From: Scleroderma bovista
Lineage: Eukaryota; Basidiomycota; Agaricomycetes; Boletales; Sclerodermataceae
Length of the DNA stretch: 64,000 bases
Reading direction: 5' to 3'
NCBI GenBank assembly: GCA_037178675.1
Contig: JAYMGJ010000172.1
Coordinates: 231,389 to 295,388 of the forward strand
A program made the position numbers and the translations under genes. Position 1 is the stretch's first letter. Each line of letters begins with the position of its first letter. The notes under the pieces are model-generated. The model ran no database searches, was not told where the DNA came from, and saw only the letters and a program-made list of their open reading frames with translations. This document shows, in pieces, positions 35,001-45,011 of this stretch.

Positions 35001-35888
35001 CCCACTTTCACATTTGGCACCCCATCCAGTGGAAGTAATGGGACAGATGTGTCCACTAAAACGTTTTTGTTCGCGCCAACCACCCCTGCGCGGCCAGCTA
35101 CGCCCCCCAAGGTTGAGCAGGAGGTCAACATGGATGAGAGCCCTACGAGGGAGATGAATGTAAATGGCAACGGGAAAGCACCTGAAAGACCCACCCTCAA
35201 CTTCTCGTTCACAGCATCAACGCCGACTGCATCCGCCTTGTTTGCGCAAAGTCCCGTCACCCCAGCGCCGGGGTTTAGTTTCGGCTCACCAACTGTGAAT
35301 CCGTTCGCAAAGGATACAAAAGCCGCTGACGATAAGCCCAAGGTTTCGTTTGGGTTTGGACAGCAATCGTCTACCGGGTTTTTCGGTCAAAAGCCACCTG
35401 AAAGCCCAGCTGCTGCTTCCCCTGCGCCGTTTTCGTTCGGACAACCGTCACCCAGTATAGCTCCGGCTTCTCCTTTTACATTCGGCAATCCATCGTCAAA
35501 TCCTTTCGGACAGGCATCAGCAACAGGGGCATCGGCACCGCCCAGTCCCTCGACTTTCAATCGGCCGGCATCTACACCGGCATTTGGCTTTGGCTCCTCT
35601 GGCACAACTCAGCCAAGCTCTGCTCCCTTCGCATTTGGGGCAAGCAGTCAACCTGCTTCCCCGGCTAATAATAGCACAGCACTTCCTCCAAGTTCGGGTG
35701 CTCCGGCCTTCACCTTTGGTGGGTCAAGTGGAGCCACTGCACCTAGCAATCTATTTAATACCACTGCTTCTTCCGCGCCCACCGCTGGGGGTGCGGGTAC
35801 CCTGTTTACTATTGGGTCTGCACCGCCTCCACCGGAGGGCGGCAGGCAGATCAAGAAACTCCCTCGACGCGGTGGTGCGAGGCGTTAA
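32062..35888 (+). CDS. FSFG-repeat nucleoporin (Nup1/Nup60/Nup153-like, Nup124 type)
   Basis: Nuclear-pore basket FG nucleoporins bind importins through Phe-Gly repeats. The N-terminus has a short amphipathic stretch (SSFFGAIKNIVTAPLQWLSG) like the membrane-binding helices of Nup1, Nup60 and Nup153, followed by basic clusters (KGKRRRLPVSS, SAKRMRVSG). After two introns (about 32876-32930 and 32998-33050) a charged Lys/Glu segment (KGKGKKKEKE, KWLAKRRREEEQVKEKEK) precedes a long Ser/Thr/Pro/Ala region. From about 34250 to 35750 I count some fifteen FxFG or FG units (PFSFGAAK, PFSFGFTT, AFSFGQPT, LFSFGGVP, PFSFGGAP, TFTFGTPS, GFSFGSPT, PFTFGNPS, PFAFGASS, AFTFGGSS). The C-terminus is basic (QIKKLPRRGGARR), stop TAA 35886-35888. 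Which yeast nucleoporin is the true orthologue cannot be settled by eye. Confidence 0.85.
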
Positions 35889-36865
35889 CTTGCGACAATT
35901 TTGTTTTTCTCTCCTGACCTTTGTTCGTACTTGGGTACCTGAATGTTGTTGTCTCACCAAATTCCTATCTTTTCTTTTCGCATCACCCACACATATCTCA
36001 CCGATGTCAAGCATCGAAACTGCATACCTACAAGTTTTTAAGGCTGACGGCCTGTAGACAAATTCACATAGTAACATTTGGCATTAGTTCATCTTGCATA
36101 CAATCTTTGTTAATGCGTATACAATTGCCCTCTGGGACCCTGCGGCGCGTGGAATTGAGAAAGAATTTACTAACCACCCTGCAGACAACCTCGTGATCTG
36201 GTCGCCCTCATGTGGTGGACTCAGCTACACACCCACGATATTTTCAATCCTCACTGGTAGGTCCCCGTTTTGCCAAAAGAACCGACTTGCTGAATTCTAT
36301 TCACCTGAAGTCTCCGAGTGCGCTTGACCCTGTGGACTGATAGTGTACTGCTTGATCACACTGCCTGATCACACATTGTTTCTCTTTCCACCCATTTACT
36401 GACTCTCGACATTTCCATTATGTCCCTTGACCTTTTTGCTTGGGATAATGACTTACAACGTATGATCATTGTACTCAGACCTGTAACGCTTTGGTGCGCC
36501 ACTCTTCCACTCTTCCACTTCTGTATTAAGTACTTAAACTCGCCTGTATACTAGCTGCCTGGAGCAGCATCATCAGACTCCCAAATTATCATTCCTGTAT
36601 CTTCGCCCTCAGAATCATCTTACTGTAAGTAAGAAAAGTCCTACAGTCCATAAAATCTACCCATTTGCCTCTCGAAGTCATCATCTACGTCTCACCACAT
36701 TGCCTCCTTGTCTTCATCTTACTTAACTTGCTCACCTCCTGTCCCAGTCCTCCTTGAACCCTCGTACTCGCATTCCCCCCTATAGTAGTAATCGACAAAC
36801 GCTCGGAAACGCATCCTTATCCTGTGGACCCGTCACTCCCTCGATTCCTATCCCCCATCGTCTTC
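35889..36865. other. Intergenic before the first BTB gene
   Basis: About 980 bp, C/T-rich near 36660-36780, no supported gene. Around 36300-36350 it shares a block (tcacctgaagtctc...) with 39050-39095, the first sign of the tandem duplication of the BTB locus. The block at about 36786-36865 matches 39265-39338. Confidence 0.5.
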
Positions 36866-37888
36866 ATGCCCTCCAAGGAAACATCCCCTGGATGCACCTC
36901 TAATGAACTGTGGTTTGATGACGGAAACGTAGTCCTCGCAGCCGAGGATAAACAGTTCAAAGTTCATCGTGGGATGCTTTCTGCCCATTCCCCGTTCTTC
37001 AAAGATATGTTCTCGTTGCCCCAACCTCCTGATCCAGATATGGACCAAGCGGCCACAGTGCAAGGCTGTCCTGTGGTGGAAGTACAAGATTCGGCGGTGG
37101 ACCTTCAATGCGTGCTGAAGGCGCTTTATTATGGATTGTGCGTGCTCTCTGATCAATAATGACACCGATACCGACCCCGACCGGTACACATCAATTGGAT
37201 ATCCAGCTCTGCGTACGACCCCAACCAACAAATGTCCATTGCAACAGCTACGGCCTTCCTCCGCCTTGGGAAGAAATATGAAATTCGCACGCTGTTCAAC
37301 GAAGCATGCGTTCGTTTAAAAGAGTGTTATCCCTCGAAGCTACCTTCCTTTCCTCTCTGGCGCGTGCAGTATCATCGCCTTGCTGGGCGCGACCCGCTCG
37401 ACTTCTGGCTTCTCAATATCGCACATGAAGTGGGGATCACGACGCTTCTCCCCGTTGCACGCTACGTCTGCTCGCAGTCTGCCACGATCGAGGAGATCAT
37501 CGACGGATACACGTGGGAGGGGACAGTGTACAAGCTGGATGCCACTAACCAACGAGCGTGTATCATCGGAAAAGTTAATCATTCTACACTGACAAATACT
37601 GCGTTCGAGGGACTATTGAATCCCAAAGACGAACGCTGCAATTTACGATGGTCTTGCACTGGGAGTCTTGAGAAGTGCCTCCTGTGGTACTTCGCCATAA
37701 TACTAATGGACTCTTCTGATCCATTCGCCACGTGGGACACGGAATGGGATAGCAAATTCTGTGGTGAGTGTGCTGCTGGGTTGAAGCGCGAGTATGAGCA
37801 GTGTAGGAAGAAGGCATGGAGTTTGTTACCATCCGTTTTTTGCCTTGGAAATTGGGAGGATGTCGCCAACGGCGAAACGAGCTTTTAG
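36866..37888 (+). CDS. BTB/POZ domain protein, paralogue 1
   Basis: An Agaricomycete-type BTB protein: one N-terminal BTB domain and a C-terminal helical region of unknown function. Two exons, 36866-37137 and 37207-37888, join in frame to 317 residues (MPSKETSPGC start; an in-frame ATG at 36824 is possible). The BTB core reads LWFDDGNVVLAAEDKQFKVH, RGMLSAHSPFFKDMFSLPQP and VVEVQDSAVDLQCVLKALYY, and after the intron AYDPNQQMSIATATAFLRLG and KKYEIRTLFNEACVRLKECY. The C-terminal half has EVGITTLLPVARYVCSQSAT and a Cys-containing segment (DSKFCGECAAGLKREYEQCR). It probably mediates dimerisation or Cullin-3 recruitment; that is family inference. A close paralogue lies 2.5 kb downstream. Confidence 0.87.
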
Positions 37889-39338
37889 TGGAGCAAAGTC
37901 TCGTGTTACCAAAGTAGTGCGGATGAACTATGTAGTGATGACGGATCAAACGCTGGCGACACGAATATTCATAGCAACGTTTGTAGAACACTACAGGGAA
38001 AGTTAACCTAGGTGCACACTAAGGGCCAGCTGGTCGTGACATGTAGAAATACCTCGAACGAGTAAACATTAAAACATTGAGTAGGAGGCGGCGTATGCGG
38101 TGTGTGCGTATTGTGAACGTCCCGGGTGTAAAATGATGAATGCTAAGAGGGAGGGAAGATGAGTGACGCCTGCCTAGAGTGACAAACGACATTGAACGAG
38201 ACGACGTGGCTGCTACTCAAACTACTGCGTTGGAGAATCTCCTTGAGTTTCATTCGTGAAAAGGCGGTGGCGCTCCCCATCGTCGCGATGCAGTTTCTGT
38301 GCTTCCAAGATCATTTTGAGTAGTATTACAAGTGCAACCTTTAGCGATAGCGCTGCCGTAGGCCTTGTAGAAATCTTCCTCATTCCCTTGGAATCTAGAA
38401 TGTGGGTGAAATGATGGGTGGTGAATCAAGACAGCCAGATGGAGGGGAGAACGACCAACTTACTCATTGAGAAATTCCAAGGCGATAACTGTAGCGCTTT
38501 GAGCTGAATTTTGGCCCATATCGCGCGTTGTATGAATGATGTGGCCAGTCCTTCATGGGATAACACAAAAAACTGGGCACATCAGTACTACTATTGGCTA
38601 CGATGGGTTGGTATCAGCAGTTGGATGATGATCTAGGTAGACGGGATGCTGATCCGGGGTGAGACTACATACCTTTGTCTTCCAACATCACAACTGCATT
38701 TTCATTACAGCCGAATGCAGCGCAGCTACATCTGCCGTCAGCGATGCATGCGAAGTGCCTCACCAGAAAACGAGGCATCGGCTTCCCGCAATGTTGGTGC
38801 CATGGTTTCGTAGCAATGGAGCTCGTCCAGGCGATAGCGGTACCTCCTCGATGAACTCCATTCAGCTCCCGGATGCCAATCCTGAGGCTGACTCACTGAG
38901 ATTACTAATACTGACTTGTGTAAATTCCCCCCCTGTGGACATACCACCCAGCCGACACACTCCCACTCAGCTACGCCTCTTCCACAATAGGCCCGTGTCA
39001 CAAAACTGACCTCCGAAGTGCCAACTGGTACTTGACTACTCGATTGCCATTCACCTGAAGTCTCTGAGTGCGCTTGACCCTATGATAGAGTGTACTGCTT
39101 GAATGGGCCTTTGTATGGATTGGCCCCCGAGCGCTCACGAGGTGTGCGTCCATGCAGCACGCGGAAATCATAGAGCTTTGCTTCTGCATCTAGAAGCCTG
39201 TACCAATGATCTGCAGTGAACTTGATCTTCCCCTATGTGGCGCTAGTCGCTCGTCGGCCCATTGATAGTAATCGACAAACGCCCGGAAATGCATCCTTAT
39301 CAAGCCGTGGATCGTCACTCCCATCTCTCATCGTCTTC
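37889..39338. repeat. Duplicated tail of the BTB locus, copy 1, plus promoter of copy 2
   Basis: From about 37985 to 38640 this stretch is a diverged copy of about 40800-41470. On the minus strand around 38550-38240 it carries a coding-like frame across a clean intron (EFLNE, then FQGNEEDFYKAYGSAIAKG and a Cys-containing tail). Copy 2 holds the counterpart VIALEFLDE but its downstream frame is interrupted. I cannot name the family. Weaker similarity may extend to about 38920 (matching 41605). 39000-39338 is the upstream region of BTB paralogue 2. Confidence 0.55.
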
Positions 39339-40618
39339 ATGTCCTCCAAGGAAACATCCCCTGAACGCACCTCCGATGAACTGTGGTTTGATGACGGAAA
39401 CGTAGTCCTCGCAGCCGAGGATAAACAGTTCAAAGTCCATCGTGGGCTGCTTTCTGCCCATTCTCCGTTTTTCAAAGATATGTTCTCGTTGCCCCAATCT
39501 CCTGATCCAGATAAGGACCAAGCGGCCACAGTGCAAGGCTGTCCTGTGGTGGAGGTACAAGATTCGGCGGTGGACCTTCAATGCGTGCTGAAGGCGCTTT
39601 ATTATGGATTGTGCGTGCTCTCTGATCAATAATGACACCGATACCGACCCCGACCGGTACACATCAATTGGATATCCAGCTCTGCGTACGACCCCAACCA
39701 ACCAATGTCCATTGCAACAGCTACGGCCTTTCAAAGATATGTTCTCGTTGCCCCAATCCTCCTGATCCAGATAAGGACCAAGCGGCCACAGTGCAAGGCT
39801 GTCCTGTGGTGGAGGTACAAGATTCGGCGGTGGACCTTCAATGCGTGCTGAAGGCGCTTTATTATGGATTGTGCGTGCTCTCTGATCAATAATGACACCG
39901 ATACCGACCCCGACCGGTACACATCAATTGGATATCCAGCTCTGCGTACGACCCCAACCAACCAATGTTCATTGCAACAGCTACGGCCTTCCTCCGCCTT
40001 GGGAAGAAATATGAAATTCGCACGCTGTTCAACGAAGCATGCGTTCGTTTAAAAGAGTGTTATCCCTCGAAGCTACCTTCCTCCCCTCTCGGGCGTATGC
40101 AGCGCCATCGCCTCGCTGGGCGCGACCGGCTCGACTTCCAGCTTCTCAATATCGCACATGAAGTGGGGATCACGACGCTTCTCCCCGTTGCACGCTACGT
40201 CTGCTCGCAGTCTGCCATGATCGAGGAGATCATCGATGGATACACGTGGGAGGGGACAGTGTACAAGCTGGATGCCACTAACCAACAAGCGTGTATCATC
40301 GGAAGAGATAAGCGCCCAGCGCTGGCATATAGTGCGTTCGAGGGACTGTTGAGTCCCAAACAGGAACGCTCTATGTTCTTCAATTCGCGATGGTCTTGCA
40401 GGAACAAGCAGTGCGCCCTGTGGTACTGCGTCACCACACACCCTTCTGATCCATTCGCCACTTGGGACACGGAGTGGGACAGCAGATTCTGTGGTGAGTG
40501 TGTTCTTGCGTTGAAGCGCGAGTATGAGCAGTGCAGGAAGAAGGCCTGGAATTTGTTACCGTCGATTTTCTACCTTGGAACTTGGGAAAGTGTTGCGAGC
40601 GTCGAAACGAGCTTTTAG
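39339..40618 (+). CDS. BTB/POZ domain protein, paralogue 2, with internal duplication
   Basis: Very close paralogue of 36866-37888. Exon 1 (39339-39610) encodes MSSKETSPERTSDELWFDDG and the same BTB core. A duplicated block of about 260 bp then gives two copies of the intron 3' end, with acceptors at 39679 and 39939. Splicing 39610 to 39940 skips the duplicate and yields an intact 316-residue protein (exon 2 39940-40618). Splicing to the proximal acceptor reads into FSAYDPNQPM and then a premature stop. Relative to paralogue 1 the C-terminal half has diverged (RDKRPALAYSAFEGLLSPKQ versus KVNHSTLTNTAFEGLLNPKD). The gene is therefore probably still functional only if the distal acceptor is used, with an intron of 329 nt instead of 69. 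Confidence 0.75.
39472..39990 (+). repeat. Tandem direct duplication, about 260-bp unit
   Basis: Bases 39472-39730 and 39731-39990 are nearly identical, from tcaaagatatgttctcg to ctacggcctt. The second unit has one inserted C (cccaatcctcctg versus cccaatctcctg) and one C-to-T change (atgttcatt versus atgtccatt). The unit covers the end of exon 1, the whole 69-nt intron and the start of exon 2. It is absent from paralogue 1. Near-identity implies a recent event. Confidence 0.92.
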
Positions 40619-41691
40619 CGGAAGAAAGTCGCGTGTGACCAAAGTAGTGAGAATGAAAGTCAGGCAGTATGGCATATACGGTATGTAAGTCACGGTGTAT
40701 TGTTGCAGTTGTTACAAAATTAGGCATTCCTCGAAACTGTATGTACTCCTTATCTCACGGATAATGGATCAGGCGTTGGCGACACGAATTAGCATCGTTT
40801 ACAGGGAAAGTAAACTAGGTGCACACTAAGAGCCAGCTGGTCAGAACATGTAGATATACCTTGAAAAAGTCAACATTAAAACGTTAAGTAGAAATATTTA
40901 AGAGGCAGCGTACGCGGTGTGTGCGTGTTGTGAATGTCCCGGATGTAAAATGATGAGGGAGGAAAGAAAAATGACGCCTGCCTATGGTGACAAACGACAT
41001 TGAACGAAATGGCATGGCTGCTGCTCAAATTACTCCGTTAGAGAATTGCCATGAGTTTCATTCGTGATGAGGCGGCGGCGCTCCCCATCGCCGCGATGAA
41101 GTTTCCGTGCTTCCAAGATCATTTTGAGCAGCTTTGTGTCCTTTAGTGATAGCGCTGCCGCAGGCCTTGTAGAAAATCTTTCTCATTCCCGTGGAATCTA
41201 GAATGTGAGTGAAATGATGAGTGGTGAATCAAGACAGCCGGATGGAAGGAAAACGACCAACTTACTCATCGAGAAATTCCAGGGCGATAACGCTTGGCTG
41301 GTAGCGCTTTGTGCTGAATTTTCGCCCATATCGCCCGTTGTATGAATGATGTGGCCAGTCCTTGAGAGTTCATTCCACTCAAGGACTGGCCGCATCGGTA
41401 CTACTATTGGCTGCGATGGCACAACGGTTGGGATCAGCAGCTGCATGATGGTTTGGGTAGACGGATGTTGAGGGGCTGGGGAAGGGAATACTCGTCAATC
41501 AGTAATTTGAATATAATAGAAATGTTCGGCTGCGCTGGGTGCTCCAGCTCATTATAACGCTGGATGCCAATTCCGATCCACTGAGATTGGTTGCTACAGT
41601 CGCAGAGAGATGGCCGTGAAGAGGTGTTGGCTGACTTTAGTATGGTTTCCTTGTGTGAATATAATCGCGACGCGTTTCGGCCGCGTTCATC
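40619..41691. repeat. Duplicated tail of the BTB locus, copy 2, and gamma-tubulin promoter
   Basis: About 40800-41470 is the diverged second copy of 37985-38640; the shared block aggtgcacactaag...cattaaaac is the clearest anchor. It contains the minus-strand counterpart of the coding-like frame in copy 1 (KFSTKRYQPSVIALEFLDE) and a long inverted repeat listed separately. 41480-41691 is the gamma-tubulin promoter. Confidence 0.6.
41348..41396. repeat. Inverted repeat, 14-bp perfect core
   Basis: GGCCAGTCCTTGAG at 41353-41366 is the exact reverse complement of 41378-41391, with an 11-nt loop. The arms extend to 41348 and 41396 with a single mismatch. The equivalent place in copy 1 (about 38540-38595) has only weak, shorter arms. 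Could form a cruciform or an RNA hairpin; role unknown. Confidence 0.85.
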
Positions 41692-43699
41692 ATGCCTCGC
41701 GAAATTGTGACCTTACAACTTGGACAATGTGGAAACCAGAGTGCGTAGATACCGGTGCACTTGGACGATACGGTTCTCATAATACTGAGTGCAGTGGGCG
41801 CCGTTTACTGGCAGCGCCTATGTGCTGAACATGGCATCAACAAAGAGGGTATCCTCGAGGAATGGGCGACGGAGGGTGGCGATCGTAAAGACGTGTTCTT
41901 CTACCAAGCTGATGATGAGCACTATATACCTCGCGCTATCCTGGTGGATCTGGAGCCCCGTGTACGTGTTCTGTCGTTCATGCTGTGGTCCCAATTGACA
42001 AAACGATATATGACTGCAGGTCATAAACAATATCCTCAGTTCCCCGTGGGCCAACTTGTACAACCCTGAAAACATCTTCATGTCCAAAGATGGGGGTGGT
42101 GCCGGGAACAACTGGGCGCATGGGTATGCATCAGGGGAAAGACTTTACGAGGAAGTCATGGAAATGATAGACAGAGAGGCGGAAGGAAGCGATTCATTGG
42201 AGGTTCGCTTCCTCCAGTAATCTACTCTGATTAAAGTGGCTTGACAGGCTTGCAGGGTTTTATGCTCATGCATTCCATAGCCGGTGGGACTGGTTCGGGC
42301 TTTGGGTCCTTTCTTCTCGAACGATTGAACGATCGATTTCCCAAGAAACTTATACAGACATACTCTGTCTTCCCAAACGCACAAGAAGGAGACGTGGTGG
42401 TGCAACCTTATAACTCTCTGTTGACCCTCAAGCGGCTAACCAACCACGCTGATTCTGTCGTCGTCCTGGACAATGGCGCGTTGGCGCGTATCTCAGCCGA
42501 CAGACTCCACGTTCAAACACCATCGTTCGATCAGACAAATCAGCTTGTTCGTCCCATTATGAACTTTCGTCGCGCGGTTCAGTATTCATTTTAGCTTCCA
42601 GGTATCGACTGTTATGGCGGCCAGCACGCAGACGTTGCGATATCCTGGATATATGAATAACGATCTTGTCGGGATAATCGCATCCTTAATCCCCACACCT
42701 CGATGTCATTTCCTTATGACATCATATACCCCGTTTACAAGTGACCAAATCGACAAGGTCAGTCATGTCTATGCATTACGCTGTTTCTTTCTTCAACACG
42801 ACAATTCAGGCCAAGCCAATCAGGCGGACCACCGTACTTGATGTCATGCGTCGTCTCCTGCAACCCAAGAACCGCATGGTCTCCACAACGCCGAGTAAAA
42901 GCGCGTGCTACATTTCCATCTTAAATATCATTCAGGGAGACGTAGACCCCACTGATGTGAGTAATCCCCCAATGAGTAGAGAATAAGGACTTAGGTGATC
43001 ATCACAAGGTACATCAATCGCTTTTGCGTATAAGAGAACGCCAACTGGCCAACTTTATACCTTGGGGACCAGCATCAATACAAGTGGCTTTGACACGCCG
43101 TTCCCCATATATCACAACCAACCACCGTGTCAGCGGGCTCATGCTTGCCAACCACACGAGCATTGCTTCGGTGAGCAGGTCTTCTGACATCCATAGGTCC
43201 AGGGCATTGAGTATGTTGTAGCTTTTCAAGCGTATGTTAGACCAGTTTGATCGACTTCGGAAGCGCAATGCCTTCTTGGAGCAGTACAAGAAAGAGAAGA
43301 TGTTTGAGAATGGACTTGAAGAATTTGATGATGCACGGTGGGTGTGTTCCCTCTGCTGTTACGTTCGCGGTTTATCCCTTGACCACCAGGGCCACTGCAG
43401 AAGAACTACTGAAGGAGTACAAGGCATGCGAAAGTCAAGACTATATCACATATGTATGAGTTGTTTTTCATTTATGCTTTGCCCTTTCTTATTTCGATGG
43501 TAGGGGGCTCCCGATGACCAAGGTACGACGTAACTCACCACTTGTGTATTTTCATGCCCTGCTCCATGTAACAATGATATTACATATTGAAAAAGGATGC
43601 ATTACATGGTGCGAAGTCTACGATGATAAAAGTAGGTGTAAGGCAAATTCACAGCAGTACAACATTGGTGAAGCCAGTGTCTATGGAGGGACCGATTAA
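41692..43699 (+). CDS. Tubulin gamma chain
   Basis: Gamma-tubulin nucleates microtubules at spindle pole bodies. Start ATG 41692: [16 protein letters not shown], then [20 protein letters not shown] after an intron. Further exons read [39 protein letters not shown] and [20 protein letters not shown] with the GTP-binding tubulin signature GGTGSG, then [60 protein letters not shown] and [20 protein letters not shown]. After [14 protein letters not shown] the ending is uncertain: a further exon in one frame ends at TAA 43697-43699 (ASVYGGTD); another frame would run to about 43765. Both choices overlap the 3' end of MBF1, which runs convergently. Confidence 0.93.
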
Positions 43700-44415
43700 G
43701 ACTTCTTCGGCCCCTCCATTTTCTTCCCAATCTCTGCACCTATTTCATGCGCTCAGCGGATAGTAAATTATGAATGACTGATAACCTACCACGTAGCTTG
43801 ACTCCCAGGATCCTCTCGAATTTTCCAAGGATCTGAGGGTTGGGGATAGCCTTGCCAGACTCGTAGTCCTGAATAACCGAAGGCTTTTCGTTGGTCTTCT
43901 GAGCCAGATCCTTCTGTGTCATGTTCTTCTCCATGCGCGCGGTCTGGATAGCCTATGAACGGACACCGCTCGTGAGAGCGTGATAATCCCGACCAAGCAC
44001 CCAAACATACCTTGCCAACGGAAGGGTTGACCTTTGGAGGTGGAGCAACTTCATTTTCCCGGTCAAGTTTGGCTATACGTTGGTGATCCGGACCTATGGG
44101 AGGTGTCAAATTCGGAACTGGAGGGAGTATACGTCACTGCACACCACTATGAGCCTTGTTCCCACCAGCGGTAACTTTCTTATCCGTCGAAACGACGGCG
44201 CCTGTTCTCCTCGCCTGACATATACATCAGATACATTCAACAGTAGACAACTCATTCTGCTCACAGCTACGCAGAAGTAGGGAATCAGCAAATAGACCTT
44301 GCGTCTGAAGAGCAACACTTCACTCACCATTCAAATCGGAGGTATTCCTGGCAACCTTTTCCTTCTTTGCCTTGTAACCGATGACGGTTTTGGTATCCCA
44401 CTCTGTGTTGCTCAT
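43696..44415 (-). CDS. Multiprotein-bridging factor 1 (MBF1)
   Basis: MBF1 is a transcriptional coactivator linking bZIP activators to TBP and also a ribosome-collision factor. ATG 44415 gives [20 protein letters not shown], then [51 protein letters not shown], and the helix-turn-helix core [48 protein letters not shown]. The last intron is followed by [13 protein letters not shown] and TAA at 43696-43698, which is the usual short basic end. The unspliced frame would run on to 43740, but the spliced tail fits the family much better. Confidence 0.93.
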
Positions 44416-45011
44416 CTTGTATGTGAATAGAATATGTGTATAAAATGTCTAAGAGTGGTGAGACGTCGTGGAGAGAAGACACGCAAACTCAGTGCAGTTC
44501 AATTCGGATGGGGGAGTCACGTGTCATATCATCTGACTCAGACTTGACTCTAAGCAGCTTTGCATTGGACAGCCTCCATCAAGCCTCCATGGTAGTCATT
44601 TTCGCCAATGGAGGCCGCTCGTCATATAAGACGCCTGAATGTTTTGATAACAAACTACCTCGTTCCGGCAGCAGTAAAGGTGAGATCATGATATCAGAAG
44701 GTTTGTTCCGTCGGGTGTTACATAGCCCTATATGGACCGGGTACCAGCATTTGATCACCGGAAAACCTCTCGGCGGCCAGTAGCGTAGACCTCCTCAATA
44801 CTCAGGGACCTGACGCTGTGCTTACCGCGAGATGGTTGGGTTTACGTTCACGGCGCATGGACTGGACCTCATTTCGAGCATAACCTTTATGTGCCTTTCT
44901 TATCCCACTTTGCTTCACCTCGGTTTGGTACTCCACTCTTTCATTGAGACTACGGGAGCCAACTGAGCGATGGCCAAAGAACCTTTCCTCCTAGAACGGA
45001 GTCTGACCAAA
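44416..45011. other. Intergenic
   Basis: About 600 bp between the MBF1 start and the D-lactate dehydrogenase end. A 115-codon open frame at 44436-44783 has no family features and lies in the MBF1 promoter; I see no gene. Confidence 0.5.

Noticed and set aside
34264..35157. 297-codon plus-strand frame (Arg/Pro/Leu-rich)
   Set aside because: Out-of-frame shadow of the same nucleoporin exon.
34235..35341. 368-codon open frame on the minus strand
   Set aside because: It lies antisense to the low-complexity FG-repeat exon of the nucleoporin; composition (Gly/Ala/Val-rich) mirrors the sense repeats and no domain is visible.
44436..44783. 115-codon plus-strand frame upstream of MBF1
   Set aside because: No domain or coding-like features, no neighbouring exons; sits in a promoter.
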